The notes beneath the pieces were generated by a model. It was not told the origin of the DNA. It did no database searches and saw only the letters and a list, made by a program, of their open reading frames with translations. Shown in pieces: positions 26,393-36,239 of a stretch of DNA of 64,000 nt. Source of the DNA: Salminus brasiliensis (Eukaryota; Chordata; Actinopteri; Characiformes; Bryconidae); the NCBI RefSeq assembly GCF_030463535.1, contig NC_132880.1, positions 32,356,342-32,420,341 on the forward strand, read 5' to 3'. The position numbers were made by a program, and so were the translations under genes. Numbering within the stretch: the stretch's first letter is position 1; each line of letters starts with the position of its first letter.

Positions 26393-28000
26393 GCAAGCTA
26401 TAAGCATGTATAAAATGTAGAAACTGGGACTAAATCCACCTGTATGTAGAATCCTTTCTGTGGAGTTGCAAATGCAGTTACATAAATAAATGCAGTACAT
26501 GGTTAAATATTCTGCTCTTCCAAAGTACAATAAATGTGTTGTCAAATACTGGATGGAAATTGGTTAAATCTAAATAGCTGTCCGATGCTGATTAAAAAAA
26601 ATAAATGTATGTGCCAATACCAAAAATGATACATATCATTGCTGTCATGCAAAAAAAAGCCTTGTGTCCCCATTGTTTTCACATCATGTGAATCTTGCTG
26701 TTGTTCTTTACACTGTGTCAAATCTGGACCAATACAAATCCCCAAATAAGGGTTTTTCGACTGTAAAAGTTGTCATTTTAGTGATATTAAGTTGTTCATG
26801 ATAGAGACTATATAGTTTATGGCAAAATTAACTAAAGTGATGCCAGCAATGGCTTAACAAAGAAAAAAAACTGCAGCCAAAAATACATTTCTTTAAATAA
26901 TTAATTAGAGAGTGTATATATGGTTTTGCATTATTAATGCAATGTCTGTTATTAATGGCAGTGAGTAGAATAAAATAGTAGTGAAAGTATACTGACGTTG
27001 TCTTGCAAGCCAGTCCCAAAACATGCTTAAAATGTATTAATGGAAATCAGTGGGGTTCTTGTTAATTGTTTTTTTTTTTTCGTTCAACAGACCTCCCATC
27101 TCTTTTCACATGTCGCAGTCAGTGTCAGCAGCACTCCAAACTGGATGCCAGCCTTAGGCTGAGCGGATTAGCCCTCTGAGCTTCAAGCTCTAGCTTTTGG
27201 GCCAAATAGCAACTCTGTCTCTTTAAGTCTGACAGGCCAATGGTGCCATTGTGAAGTTTAACGCCGTCTGAATTTTGTCTGTGTTAGTCCCAGTAAACCG
27301 GTTCTAGTGAAAAGGGTCTATATATTTTAAAGTATAGCATTTGCAATATACTATACTATAGTGTAGTATTTATTTTATTGAATGTCCTCCACTGCATTTT
27401 CAAATCTCTTTGTTGTGACATATGCAAAAAGGGCTGGATTTGTGTCGTCATTCTGTGTGCAATTTGCGTATTTTGGAAGCATACAAATCTGGGCAAAACA
27501 ATATCAGCCTCATGCAATATTCATGAGGTCCTCTCATAACTTTTATGAAACAACTGTCGCTGTCAGACGAAACAGCCATTTAGTGAGTGAGGGAGAAGAG
27601 CCTAGCTCTTCACGTCTCTGTCTTTCATCACACACACTCATCACAACGAGCAGATAAAGTGTCGCATGAAACCACTGTGGCTATTCAGCGTTCTAGCACA
27701 TTTGCTGCATGTTGGCATCACCTGCCGTCTTTGTTGTGTCTCTGTAGTAAACTGACTGTCTGTAAACTGGGTTATTCCCTCAATTAGGAGTGAAAGCGCT
27801 GGCCGTTTGTTCTCTCGCCGTGCATCGGTGCCATTCTTTGCTGCATTGCCTGATTAGAGATGATATGGTTAGGGGCTTTGTTGATGGAGCCTCTCCTGTT
27901 CACATGAAAGGGAAAACTAGATGCTGCTTGTTCCGTGTGATGGGTTATGCTGTTCACAAGGTTATTTGAGATGTACTGGGTTACAGATTATTGTGCACAC

Positions 28001-28069
<69 letters not shown>

Positions 28070-29517
28070 TTCATTGCTTTTTGATTCAACTCAGTTTATA
28101 GGACAATTTTCTGGTTTAAAAAAAAACCCAGCTGCATTTCAGCTCCAGTACACACATTCCTTCATGAGATTATGCTTTTAGCATCAGTGTTTGCCTCCTT
28201 TTGCAGTTCATTTTGTTTACATTCTTCTATACTGAGAAAAGGAGAGCAAATTACACAGACATCCAACCTGTTTATGGCTTATTTACCTATTTGTTTATTC
28301 AAGGATTGTCATTACTGATTTGTATTTTGAACATGTAATCCCATTAGACAGCCTGGATTCCACACCTCTTCAACCGTGCTCATTTGCTCCTCGTTTCATA
28401 AAGGTACATGCGCGCACACAAAGCTCAAAGTGGATCTCCTTGAACGTGTGGGGATAATGGAGCGTGGGTGGTTGGGATCAGACCTGCTGGGTTGGTCTGC
28501 AATGAATATTACAGGTTAGCAGAACCACAGGCCCACTGTGCTGCTGATCAAAACAACTGTGCAAAACACTATTAGGGCTGTAATGCACTGTATACACAAA
28601 GCAGAGCTTTTCTTCGGCCTTGACGTGAGCACAGATCACTCTGTTCTTCTCACATAAAAAGAAGGGTACTGAAGGGTTTCCTTATTCTTATTTCTGACTA
28701 GTTCGCATTATGAGAGCATCTTATGTTGGGGAAAGTGGTCTGGATCTTATGCAGATAAAAGACGTGAAGCAATCATTCTGTTGATCTGAATCAGCTGAAG
28801 TCAGCCCAGTCCCAATGAATGACCCTGATGAACCGGGGATTGACTATTGATGAAAGGTCCTGAAACGTGTCTGTCTAATGCATGATTTAACCTGTGGTTT
28901 CCAGGAAAGCTGCCGTCGTGATTGTGCATGCAGCAGTCCACCTTAAGCTGTGTGGCTATCAACAGACGACATTTAGGCAAAATGACACACAAATGCCCCT
29001 CATTAAGACCCAATCTGCAGCCTCTAATCAAACTTTGAAGCTTTCCGTACTGCCTGCCAAGCACGATCCATTTTCCCTGGCTCACAATGACAAATGAGCA
29101 GAGGATGAGATGAATGAAGACAAACACACACAATCCTAAAACCCCACAGAATGCAGGGTTGAGGCCCAGGTTATGCCATTTCTTCATCTTTATGCATACT
29201 GGACTGGCTGACCGTACTGTTGCTCCGTGCATGTATGTGAGGAACAGGTTGTCCATGTCTTCTGCCCTTACTCTCGCTGACCATGTCCCACAGTGTCTGC
29301 CTAATGCCTTTGCTCATTCCAGCCAGATGTTGTTGTTGGGTGTTTTTTTTTTTGTTTTTTTTTTCAGCTCAAGGCACCGAAAACACAGACTTTACCTCAG
29401 ACATGCCGTTTAAAGCCTGCTAAGGCTGCCTGCCACGCTAAACTTACCGGCATCGACCGAGGACACGGAGATGCAGCCCAAAAACAGCAGCGTAGCAGCG
29501 AAGCCTTTTCCTCCCAT
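16484..29517 (-). CDS. fndc5: fndc5: fibronectin type III domain-containing protein 5 (irisin precursor)
   Basis: A single-pass type I membrane protein. In mammals its FNIII ectodomain is released as irisin, a muscle- and brain-derived secreted factor. Five coding exons join in phase: 29517-29448, 23229-23114, 21229-21031, 18280-18191 and 16623-16484 (615 nt, 204 aa plus stop). All four introns are GT-AG. Residues 1-23 are a signal peptide and about 24-120 the FNIII domain, with N-glycosylation sequons at Asn31 and Asn76 (equivalent to human Asn36 and Asn81). A hydrophobic helix spans about 147-165, followed by a Cys-Arg-Gln-Tyr-Asp-Ile-Ile-Lys juxtamembrane block. The tail ends Ser-Lys-Val, where the mammalian protein ends Ser-Lys-Ile. 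The human protein is about 212 aa. The paralogue FNDC4 fits worse in the linker and tail. Which teleost copy this is (a or b) cannot be told here. No stop or frameshift is seen. Confidence 0.96.
17330..17740 (-). mobile_element. Tc1-like transposase fragment in fndc5 intron 4
   Basis: Reverse-strand remnant of the same Tc1-like family as 61500-62520. The stretch from 17335 matches the reverse complement of about 62460-62300, including CAGTTCTTCATG and TGTTGGAAACAT blocks. A 81-codon frame (17722-17477) reads Ser-Asp-His-Val-His-Pro-Phe, corresponding to Ala-Asp-His-Val-His-Pro-Phe in the other copy. The catalytic region is destroyed. Confidence 0.85.
17811..18180 (+). repeat. tRNA-derived SINE-like repeat A, copy 1
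   Basis: The head resembles tRNA A- and B-box regions (GTGGCTCAGCGGTAAGAGC and a degenerate GGTTTAATACC). The body holds CACTGTTGGGCCCTTGAGCA, and the 3' end is A-rich (about 18130-18180). It is in the opposite sense to fndc5. A second clear copy is the reverse complement at 38245-38490. Confidence 0.75.
18191..18280 (-). CDS. fndc5: fndc5 coding exon 4 (stalk and transmembrane start)
   Basis: A 90-nt exon after a CTGTCAG acceptor, encoding residues 129-158. It covers Asp-Glu-Val-Thr-Met-Lys-Glu, then the Ile/Val-rich membrane segment to Met-Trp-Ala. The donor is GTAAGG. The phase (2+87+1) matches both neighbouring exons. Confidence 0.95.
18281..21030 (-). other. fndc5 intron 3
   Basis: A 2,750-bp GT-AG intron. 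It holds one LINE-like fragment at 19698-19842. The part at about 18960-19260 is non-repetitive with ATTAATTGG/TGATTAT-type motifs and is a candidate for conservation testing. No exon is seen. Confidence 0.6.
19698..19842 (+). mobile_element. LINE-type reverse transcriptase C-terminal fragment
   Basis: Plus-strand reading gives Val-Glu-Gly-Lys-Arg-His-Arg-Gly-(stop)-Leu-Ala-Thr-Arg-Trp-Arg-Asp, then a helical stretch ending Glu-Asp-Arg-Ile-Phe-Trp-Arg. This is the layout of the common 'GKRxRGRPxxRWRD ... AEDRxxWR' tail of RTE-like endonuclease/reverse-transcriptase proteins. One stop codon interrupts it. The match is from memory of the motif. Confidence 0.5.
21031..21229 (-). CDS. fndc5: fndc5 coding exon 3 (second half of FNIII)
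   Basis: A 199-nt exon after the acceptor TTGTAG, encoding residues 63-128 plus one base. It contains the near-invariant block Arg-Phe-Ile-Gln-Glu-Val-Asn-Thr-Thr-Thr-Arg-Ser-Cys-Ala-Leu-Trp-Asp-Leu, with the second sequon at Asn76. It then runs through the Glu-Tyr-Ile-Val-His-Val-Gln strand into the stalk region. The donor is GTAAGT. Confidence 0.97.
21230..23113 (-). other. fndc5 intron 2
   Basis: A 1,884-bp intron with donor GTACTG and acceptor TTGTAG. It is AT-rich. No repeat family or exon recognised. Confidence 0.7.
23114..23229 (-). CDS. fndc5: fndc5 coding exon 2 (first half of FNIII)
   Basis: A 116-nt exon after the acceptor CTTCAG, encoding residues 24-62 from Asp-Ser-Leu-Ser-Ala-Pro to Ile-Thr-Gln-Gln. 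It carries the first sequon (Asn31-Val-Thr) and the FNIII tryptophan (Val-Thr-Trp-Asp). The donor is GTACTG, a weaker match than the others. Confidence 0.95.
26341..26390. repeat. (TA)n microsatellite
   Basis: A perfect TA tract of about 50 bp in fndc5 intron 1. Confidence 0.95.
28003..28067. repeat. (TA)n microsatellite
   Basis: A perfect TA tract of about 65 bp in fndc5 intron 1. Confidence 0.95.
29448..29517 (-). CDS. fndc5: fndc5 coding exon 1 (signal peptide)
   Basis: The start ATG has A at -3 and G at +4, a strong initiation context. The exon encodes Met-Gly-Gly-Lys-Gly, then a hydrophobic Ala/Leu/Phe core and a small-residue cleavage region. It ends with one base of codon 24, followed by the donor GTAAGT. 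It lies at the left edge of the CpG-rich promoter region. Confidence 0.9.
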
Positions 29518-29539
29518 CCTTCAGAAGAGTCTTTACATT

Positions 29540-30060
29540 CTCGGACGACGTTGAATCCCATTTACTCGCAAGAGGGCCGTCGCTCGGCTAAAGCTAGGAC
29601 GGGCCGCTTTTTTGGGGGGGGGAGCATTCGCCACGGCTCGTCGTCTTTGCCGCGTTTTTCGTCTCATGAGCGAACGGCGAAGAGCAGAACTCCCTCACAC
29701 ACGCGCGCGCACACGCACTCGTACACACTCACACGGAAAGGCGCCATCAGAGCACTATTGAGCGGAGTCTACCTGAGACGCGGCGTCATTTTCGTTTCCC
29801 ACCTAGGTTCCGAGAAAGCCCGCCCCTCCTACTCAGTGATTGGCGCGGTGGTCGGAGCTCCTGCACTACGATTGGCGTTTAATTGACACTCACGAACGAC
29901 CCGCCAATCAGCGAGCTTTGTCTCAATGCAGGTGGGGGAAAAAAGCGTTCGATTCGCGCGCATGGCCGTTAGGACGCTTTTTAAACACCAACGGTTTTTC
30001 AGAGTGACGTTGAGTACAACATAGCAGCGCTGTACAAATGAACGGCGAAAGGGAGGACAG
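29540..30060 (-). promoter_or_regulatory. CpG-rich promoter region upstream of fndc5
   Basis: The most CpG-dense stretch I noticed in the window, starting just upstream of the fndc5 ATG. It holds three CCAAT-box (NF-Y) motifs: ATTGG near 29839, ATTGG near 29870, and CCAAT near 29904 in the opposite sense. A CG/CA-rich run lies at 29698-29730. No TATA box was obvious, which fits a CpG-island promoter. The exact transcription start cannot be read from sequence. Confidence 0.65.
29837..29909. promoter_or_regulatory. Cluster of three CCAAT (NF-Y type) boxes
   Basis: Three copies of CCAAT/ATTGG lie within about 70 bp: GTGATTGGCG, ACGATTGGCG and CGCCAATCAG. The three share a GATTGGCG-like core. 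Such clusters are typical of vertebrate CpG-island promoters. Confidence 0.55.
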
Positions 30061-30110
30061 CGGGAGGACCGCTGGACTGCTCGACCCATTTCACAGCGAA
30101 ATAAGCTAGC
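30039..30110 (+). other. Short open frame beyond the promoter, divergent from fndc5
   Basis: A 23-codon frame (Met-Asn-Gly-Glu-Arg-Glu-Asp ... Glu-Ile-Ser) starts in the CpG-rich region and points away from fndc5. It may be chance, an upstream ORF or part of a divergent non-coding transcript. I do not recognise it. Confidence 0.15.
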
Positions 30111-30664
30111 TAGTTTACTCTTTACTGCAGAAAGAGGCTCACTGCTCTTCTTCTTTTTTCTCTCTCTCTCACACATTTTGTTTATTATGAGCCCCTGTCC
30201 AATGTCGGTTGCATTTAAAATGAGCATGAGTCAAATCTGCTGCAGCATGTCTGAACATCTTCTGTAGACAACCTCCAAATACCATTTTATCACACAAACG
30301 TAGATGCTATTTAAAATGTTTCAGAACCAAAGAAAACAGTAATGCTAACTGATCCATCCAGGGAACCACAACACTACAACACTACAACCTACATAAAGGT
30401 GCTACCGTGTGATGCCATGGAAGAAGAGATGAGATGAAGGTGTGAAGAACCTTCTAGAGACCTTTTAGAGAAATCACCGTAAATATATCTATATATTTGG
30501 TTAATTTAAAGGTTTTTCACACTCTCATCTATTTCTACAAAAATGGTTCCTTATAGGAGCAAAAATTGTTATCCTTGGTATCGCCTTTTAAAAGCATAAA
30601 TGAGGAAATTAATCGAATATCAAGCACAAGTGGTTGCAATAAATTAGCTGCTGTGAAAAAGTAT
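30111..30664. other. Intergenic, no gene seen
   Basis: Includes a TC-rich stretch near 30157-30170. A GGTTCC/GAACC-containing segment (about 30440-30580) weakly resembles the foldback element at 35857-36128. Confidence 0.35.
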
Positions 30665-31055
30665 GGGCCAAGTTTATGAATTTGTTCTTCAAGGAAAAAT
30701 CTGTAGATCCTGTAATTTATGAGATTGGGCCTCCATGGGTTGAATTAGTGAACCTTCCTAAGTGCCTGTATCCCTGTCGTCGGTTCATTGGTGGTCCTTT
30801 CTTGAAGCCCTTTTTGGTAGGTACTGACCACTGCATGCCAGAAAAAAAAAAACGACAAGACCTGCCTGATGTTTTGGAGATGCCCTGACCCAGTCGTCCA
30901 GTTCTCACAATTCAAAGTGGTCCAGATTCTTCTGCTCACCCAATTGTCTTGCTTTTAACACATCAACTTCAAGAACTTGCTGCCTAATATATCCACCTCT
31001 TGACAGATGCTCCTTAACAATTTCCCGTAGGTGTTAATGTTATGGCTGATCGGGG
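30665..31055 (+). repeat. Dispersed repeat family D
   Basis: A non-coding repeat of about 390 bp ending in TTAATGTTATGGCTGATCGG. A related ending with TAATGTTACGGCTGATTAG occurs at 55500-55517. A block near 30956-31015 (ACACATCAACTTCAAGAACT followed by TTGCTGCCTAATATATCC) is, as I recall, common in fish genomes. The family is not certain. Confidence 0.55.
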
Positions 31056-31850
31056 AATGCCCCACAATGGAGTCATTTGAAAATGGTTGCATAGAAATGT
31101 AACGCTGCAAGTAAACTGTAATACCCACCTGGGCAGCAAAGTAATTGGATGCCAGTGAAATTGGAAAAGGTTTTTGCTGTAAAAACAAACAAACAGAAGA
31201 AATGCACAAATGACTCTTGGAGGGTGGACTTGCAAAGTTGGTAGATGAGTATACATACTGGACTCCAGGAAAAGTCCCTCAGGCCATTACCTGTTGTCAG
31301 GGGAACCGTCTCTGACAAGTGCAGTCCACAGCCCACTCAAAAATGTTCAGCAGGTGCTTCAGCATCATCCTTCCACCAGAGAACACACACAGTCAGGGAA
31401 GCGGACGACAGCCAAGTCACCAGGGACTCCCTCACACACACACATACATATATCAGTACATACATTTATGTCACACATGAACACACAGCTGCAGTCAGGC
31501 CCACATAATGCTGTCACATGCTCCCCTCCATTTCTACCCACATCCTGTAGGCATGTTAGCATTTCTATGGTTCCATTTTTAATGTATGTTTTGCTGAAAA
31601 AAGAGAGAAATCAGGGCAGCGAATGCATTACTGCTTGTGGTGAGGTCAGGCTTTGGCAAGCAGGTCAGTGTGTGTGTGGAGAGTTTGTAAATTGGTGTAA
31701 AAGGTGAATCTGTGACTTCCTGCTGTTGTGGATGGTCCATAGAGACGGTTCCACATCCTGGTTTCCTGACCAGTCAGTAGCATGCTGCTCCAGTGAAAAT
31801 AACTCACCCCTGGGAAAAAGTAAACATACAGTCAATAACACAGTGTGTGA

Positions 31851-31851
<1 letters not shown>
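31056..31851. other. Intergenic, no gene seen
   Basis: Contains a short CA/TA-rich run near 31434-31455. The 137-codon frame across 31294-31707 is low-complexity and resembles no protein. Confidence 0.4.

Positions 31852-31898
<47 letters not shown>
31852..31898. repeat. (TG)n microsatellite
   Basis: A perfect TG tract of about 47 bp followed by a short GA run. Confidence 0.95.
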
Positions 31899-31910
<12 letters not shown>

Positions 31911-31924
31911 ACTGGTCTAGTTCT

Positions 31925-32115
31925 TTCAGCATTCAGTCGGCAGGACTCCCCATCACACGATGCCACCAATGGTGGGAGAGTGAAGGCTAGCATGTGTTTC
32001 CCTCAAGACACATGAATCCAGCCACTGCAATGCTGATAACAGTGATAACTGCTAGTGCCCACCAGAAATGACTCTCAGTGCTGTCAGGGATTCCTGGACC
32101 GGAATGGCTGTGGCA
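31925..32115 (+). repeat. Dispersed repeat family C, copy 3
   Basis: Degraded. Shared blocks with 13490-13760 include CTCCCCATCACACGATG versus CCCCCATCACACAATAA, then AGAGTGAAGGCTAG followed by CATG(T/C)TTCC. Confidence 0.5.
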
Positions 32116-32150
32116 TCACCAGTAGGCCTGTCACAATAACTATTTTATTA

Positions 32151-32171
32151 TATAGTATATATATATATATA
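32151..32171. repeat. Short (TA)n run
   Basis: About ten TA units, slightly interrupted. Confidence 0.8.
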
Positions 32172-32704
32172 ATTGTGATAAACAATGTTATTGTCATTTT
32201 AAGACCAAGATTTTATGCCACTGATTCTGGTTCTTCAATAGCATAACATATATGCCATCACAGCCCTTTTACCCCTTAGCACAGAAAGACTTATTACACA
32301 TTTGTAATTATTCATTAACTACATGGACTTACTGGTGGGCCAAACTGGTGGGGCTATTTTTTGGAAGAAGTTTGTAATAACCATTGTGGTCCCCTGATCC
32401 ATAAACCTTTAAGTATTGAGAATATTTAGACATTGGAATTGAAATGTAAAAATGTTTAATTATCCTAAATACATAAAACATAAAAAAACATAATGGGCTA
32501 AGTGATGTACTCTCAGTGTGTATCTGTAGTGTCTTTGCTCTGCTTCCCTAAGAGGCTTATTAGTTCTACACATTTTACAGCAGTCTTGGCTGAGTGAGAT
32601 ATATTTAAAAAATCACTGACAGACAGTAAACACATTTTATATACAACACAGCGGTTCTGCTGTTTTGCACAAGGCCTGGAACCTTTCTGTGTCACTTGTT
32701 TTAC

Positions 32705-32706
<2 letters not shown>

Positions 32707-32760
<54 letters not shown>
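32707..32760. repeat. (CA)n microsatellite
   Basis: A perfect tract of about 27 CA units. Overlapping Cys-Val or His-Thr frames are artefacts. Confidence 0.95.
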
Positions 32761-32761
<1 letters not shown>

Positions 32762-32777
32762 TGCATGGTGAAAATAC

Positions 32778-32902
32778 CTTCTTCTTGGCAGTTAATTCAC
32801 AGTTCACATGCGTTCTGATGGAGGCCCCATCATTGATGCATTTGCCATTGCATGCTCTGCACTCTTTTCTGACACAAAAGATGTCAGTGGCAGACTCGTC
32901 CT
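32778..32902 (-). other. Candidate cysteine-rich exon, unrecognised
   Basis: Minus-strand segment open in one frame between an acceptor-like CCCCACAAG with an upstream pyrimidine tract and a donor-like AAGGTATTT. The encoded peptide has five cysteines in about 30 residues (Cys-x5-Cys-x2-Cys-x4-Cys, then one more) and ends in Ala-Lys-Lys-Lys. I do not recognise the family. It could be a lone decayed exon, a transposon piece or chance. Confidence 0.2.
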
Positions 32903-32980
32903 CTTGTGGGGCGAAAGAGAGCAGATGACGGAACAGAACAGTGTGACTGGCTAAAATTAAAGTCTTTGCTAAAATACACT

Positions 32981-33020
32981 GCAACACAATGGGCAATACT
33001 GATACACAATGGGCAATACT
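32981..33020. repeat. Tandem duplication of a 20-bp unit
   Basis: ACACAATGGGCAATACT occurs twice, 20 bp apart, as a perfect short tandem duplication. Confidence 0.85.
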
Positions 33021-35286
33021 TCAGCAAAAATTATCAAGGTCAAAATCATATATTATAGGATAAGTGAATCGCGTAATTGTTGTTCCAGACCTAATCATCA
33101 GCCAATTGAACCAGCAATTTCCAAGAATGGGTTTAATGCTTAGATGGCTGTGCAGCTTTGTGTTGTTGTGTCAGAAAACATTGATAAAGCAGATACACTC
33201 TCCAAAGCATTCTTTGAGCAATGCCATGGAATAACCATTTTTGGAATAAGCATTATTATTATTATTACTATTTTCCACAATCCCCGTAGAAGCTCTCATG
33301 TCTCATGATCTCAGCAAGCTAGTGTGGGACATTTTGGTAAATACAACAGAGGACCCATAAAGGCTGTATACTCACACTCTTTGTGTCACAAATGTAAAAA
33401 CTCGTAGGTAAAACAGTTGTGTGTAGAAATGGGACAATGCTTTAAATGTACAGGACACACATTTGCCTTCTAGCATTACAATAAAAATCCTGTAAGAAAA
33501 TAGATCACAAAATTCTAGTTCCTCCAAGTCTAAAACTAATCCTTAGTTCTGAACCTAAAGTTGCATACCTCACAAATTAGGTATAATAATTATACAGTTA
33601 AATATTGTTCAAATGAAATCAATGAAATCAATTTTAAACCTTAGTTCTAAATTAGAAAAAGCACAAATTCAGTATTTCACCTCTTACCTAAATTTACAAA
33701 TTAATAACTTGAGTGTAATATAAAAGAAAGTCTTTTTTTAATCTAAAATTTTACGAATCTGGTCATAAACAACTATGTATGAAGGCTAGTGTGTTTTAAT
33801 CAAATTAATTGGTCTGAGGAAATTTGAGTATTTTTTCTCTAAACTTTCTACATTCTAAACACATTTTAGCTGCTTGCTTCTACACTTATTCTCTGGGTAA
33901 TGGGAACATTAGATTCAGAGCTGTATTAAAGGGCAACTTCCACCGCTACCTAGTCATGGTTCACTGCAGATGTAAGGACTAGCCTGGGAACTCAAATCCC
34001 TGCTTTTCTTAATGTAATTTAGAAAAAAAGGGCAATGGTGTAGGCTGCAGGTTTTCTTATATCTTACTTGTGATTATTACAGTAAACATAAATCAAGGTA
34101 AAGTAAAAAAACATTTACTTCACCTTGAGTTCACATCTTTTCAAGCTCTTCGCAATGGAAGTGGGTAGAGGTACTCAGATCAAGGGGGTTTTGATAGATT
34201 GCTCTGTTTTCTTAACTAGACAGCCCTCAAAACAACTGACTTGGTTGTCTTGTTTCAGTTTGTGGTTGGTACGCACTCAAGGTACCCAAATATATGTGCC
34301 CCATTAAAGCATATCTTTATATAAGTTTTAACACAGGGCAGAGCAGATGCATTTGGAGGCCCATTTCTGCCATCCATGTTTCATTTATTTTATTGTTATT
34401 TTTGCCATGTTGTATTAAGCAGTGATTAAATGTAATTTCAAAAATAAGTTTGTTCTATATATATTGTGGGAATGGGCTTCCATAGATTTATGGTTTAGTT
34501 GAATTTCATTTTGGTTTATTTTGAACACTATTTTGGTAACTGGCTATAATACAAAAAGGGTAAATAACAGTAAGTAAATTGGACGTATAGCCTATATCAG
34601 TTAAACAATTTAATAGCTAATTCCCTAACAGTCATTTACACTCAAGGTCACTGCCAACCCCCCCCCCCCAACAAAAAACGTTTTTTTCATTTAAATCATT
34701 TAATCACAGCAGCTGTCCTTTACAGTGAATGAACAATTCATGATGAATGGGCCAACAGAAATTATTCAAATGTTGGAATAATTTGAAGGTTAAGAATGTT
34801 TTCCCTCTCCTGTAAAGTTACTATTTTAAAGGGTATTTTTTTGGACAGCAATGATTGTTGCGGATTGAATATTTTGTGACCTGGATCTCTGTCATAAGTG
34901 ACAGATTAAGATATTTATTGTACTTTTTTCCCTAAATATAAAAAAATAAATCATAGTGTTCTTCGTCCTTTCTTCCATTAGCCTCATGAATCACTTTCAA
35001 GTCCTTCCTGAAGGTGCTTCAGATGATTCATGCACTTTAGAGAAATTCACACATTCAAAGAGGGATTAATTAAGAACACCAAAGAGCCGCCATGAATATT
35101 GAACACTAGCCTGATGACCATTATATTTCATAGTCAACCATCGCATTAGAACGGTCCAGCAGGCAGCTGTGTCCTGTCTTTTTGCCGGGTGCTGTTTTAT
35201 CACAATTTCAAATCTTTCAGGAACGTCACATGAAAATCTGCTACTCCTTTGTTTAATGGAGGAATGTAACCACACTTGATGCGTGC
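33021..35286. other. Intergenic, no gene seen
   Basis: AT-rich, with an (ATT)n run near 33253-33266 and a C-run near 34660-34669. No open frame resembles a protein and no repeat family is recognised. Confidence 0.5.
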
Positions 35287-35640
35287 ACTGTATGTCCAAA
35301 AGTATCCAGAACCCCCTGAAGCTAGTGAGTCTAGCAACTCTAAGGTGCTCTGACTGATGACACAGATATTTAATATTGCACACAGAGCTTGAGTGATCTC
35401 CTTAGCAAGGTATTGCCTGTAGAATACACTAGAATTATCACTACAATACAATTCTTTTGGTATGAGTTGGAGTGGCGTTTGTCATCCAAAACTAGTCATT
35501 TAACATCAGTACCTGACCTCACTAATGTTCTTGTGGCTGAATGCAATTAATCAAATCATAACAGCAAATGTTCCAGCATCTGGCATGAAGCCGTCCAGAA
35601 CGGAAGAAGCAGTAACTGCAGTAACGAAGGACAAACTCTC
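35287..35640 (+). mobile_element. MITE, TGTCCAAAAGTA-terminal family
   Basis: The left end has CACTGTATGTCCAAAAGTAT, which is the inverted form of the right-end motif at 7240-7262. The interior block GAATGCAATTAATCAAATC and the following AGCA(A)ATG(T)TCCA segment parallel 7175-7210. Non-coding. The right end is unclear. Confidence 0.6.
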
Positions 35641-35856
35641 TACCAATGAATGCCCTTAATGATAATATTAATACACGTTAAATGAAGTGGCATTGGTCAC
35701 TTACATATTCATGCTCAAGTGAGACTCACATGGGAGGAACGTTGGCAAGGTGGGTTTCCCAAATGGGCCCCCTCGTTACAGCCCACCTTAATCCCACATG
35801 GACCATCATCACTGACCCTGAGTTTGAGAAGCTAAAGCACATCTAAGATATCTATA

Positions 35857-36128
35857 CTATTAAAAATAAAAGATGCTACTAAAGGTTCTTTGAGTGAAGC
35901 CATAGAAGAACCACTTTTGGTTCCATAAAGAATTATTTTTGTAATAGAGATGGATTTAATAGAGAGCGTGAAGAACGTTCTTTGTGATGATGCATGAACG
36001 TAAAGTGAAGGTTCTTTAAACCATTATAGCACACACATTACATCTCTATGATGAAAATTGGCTCTTTATGGAACCAAATGTGGTTCTTTTATGGCATCAC
36101 AAAGACAAAATCTTTATTTTTAAGAGTG
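35857..36128. mobile_element. Foldback MITE (about 270 bp imperfect palindrome)
   Basis: The left arm (ACTATTAAAAATAAA, then GCCATAGAAGAACCACTTTT and GGTTCCATAAAGAA) is matched by the reverse complement of the right arm (ACTCTTAAAAATAAA, then GCCATAAAAGAACCACATTT and GGTTCCATAAAGAG). The element should fold into a long hairpin. It has no coding capacity. Confidence 0.75.
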
Positions 36129-36239
36129 AAAGTTTCTATTAATGGTATTTAAAATGTGTTTATGCTAAAAAAAAATTAATGACATAATGATATAATGAAT
36201 AATGATCCTTATGTGTAATGCACTGATGCTTTTTGAGAC

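Larger units (their letters stand above)
23230..29447 (-). other. fndc5 intron 1
   Basis: A 6,218-bp GT-AG intron. It holds two long (TA)n tracts (26341-26390 and 28003-28067), a poly-T run near 27069-27080 and otherwise mostly unique AT-rich sequence. Stretches at about 27100-27260 and 28880-29110 look non-repetitive and could be regulatory, but nothing in the sequence proves it. Confidence 0.65.

Noticed and set aside
16484..29517. FNDC4 as the identity of the gene
   Set aside because: The linker (Glu-Val-Thr-Met-Lys-Glu) and the Gly-Gly-Leu-Leu-Arg-Ser-Lys-Val tail fit FNDC5; the FNDC4 tail is different.
29551..29886. 111-codon plus-strand frame in the CpG island
   Set aside because: Arises from stop-poor CpG-rich sequence antisense to the fndc5 5' region; no recognisable protein.
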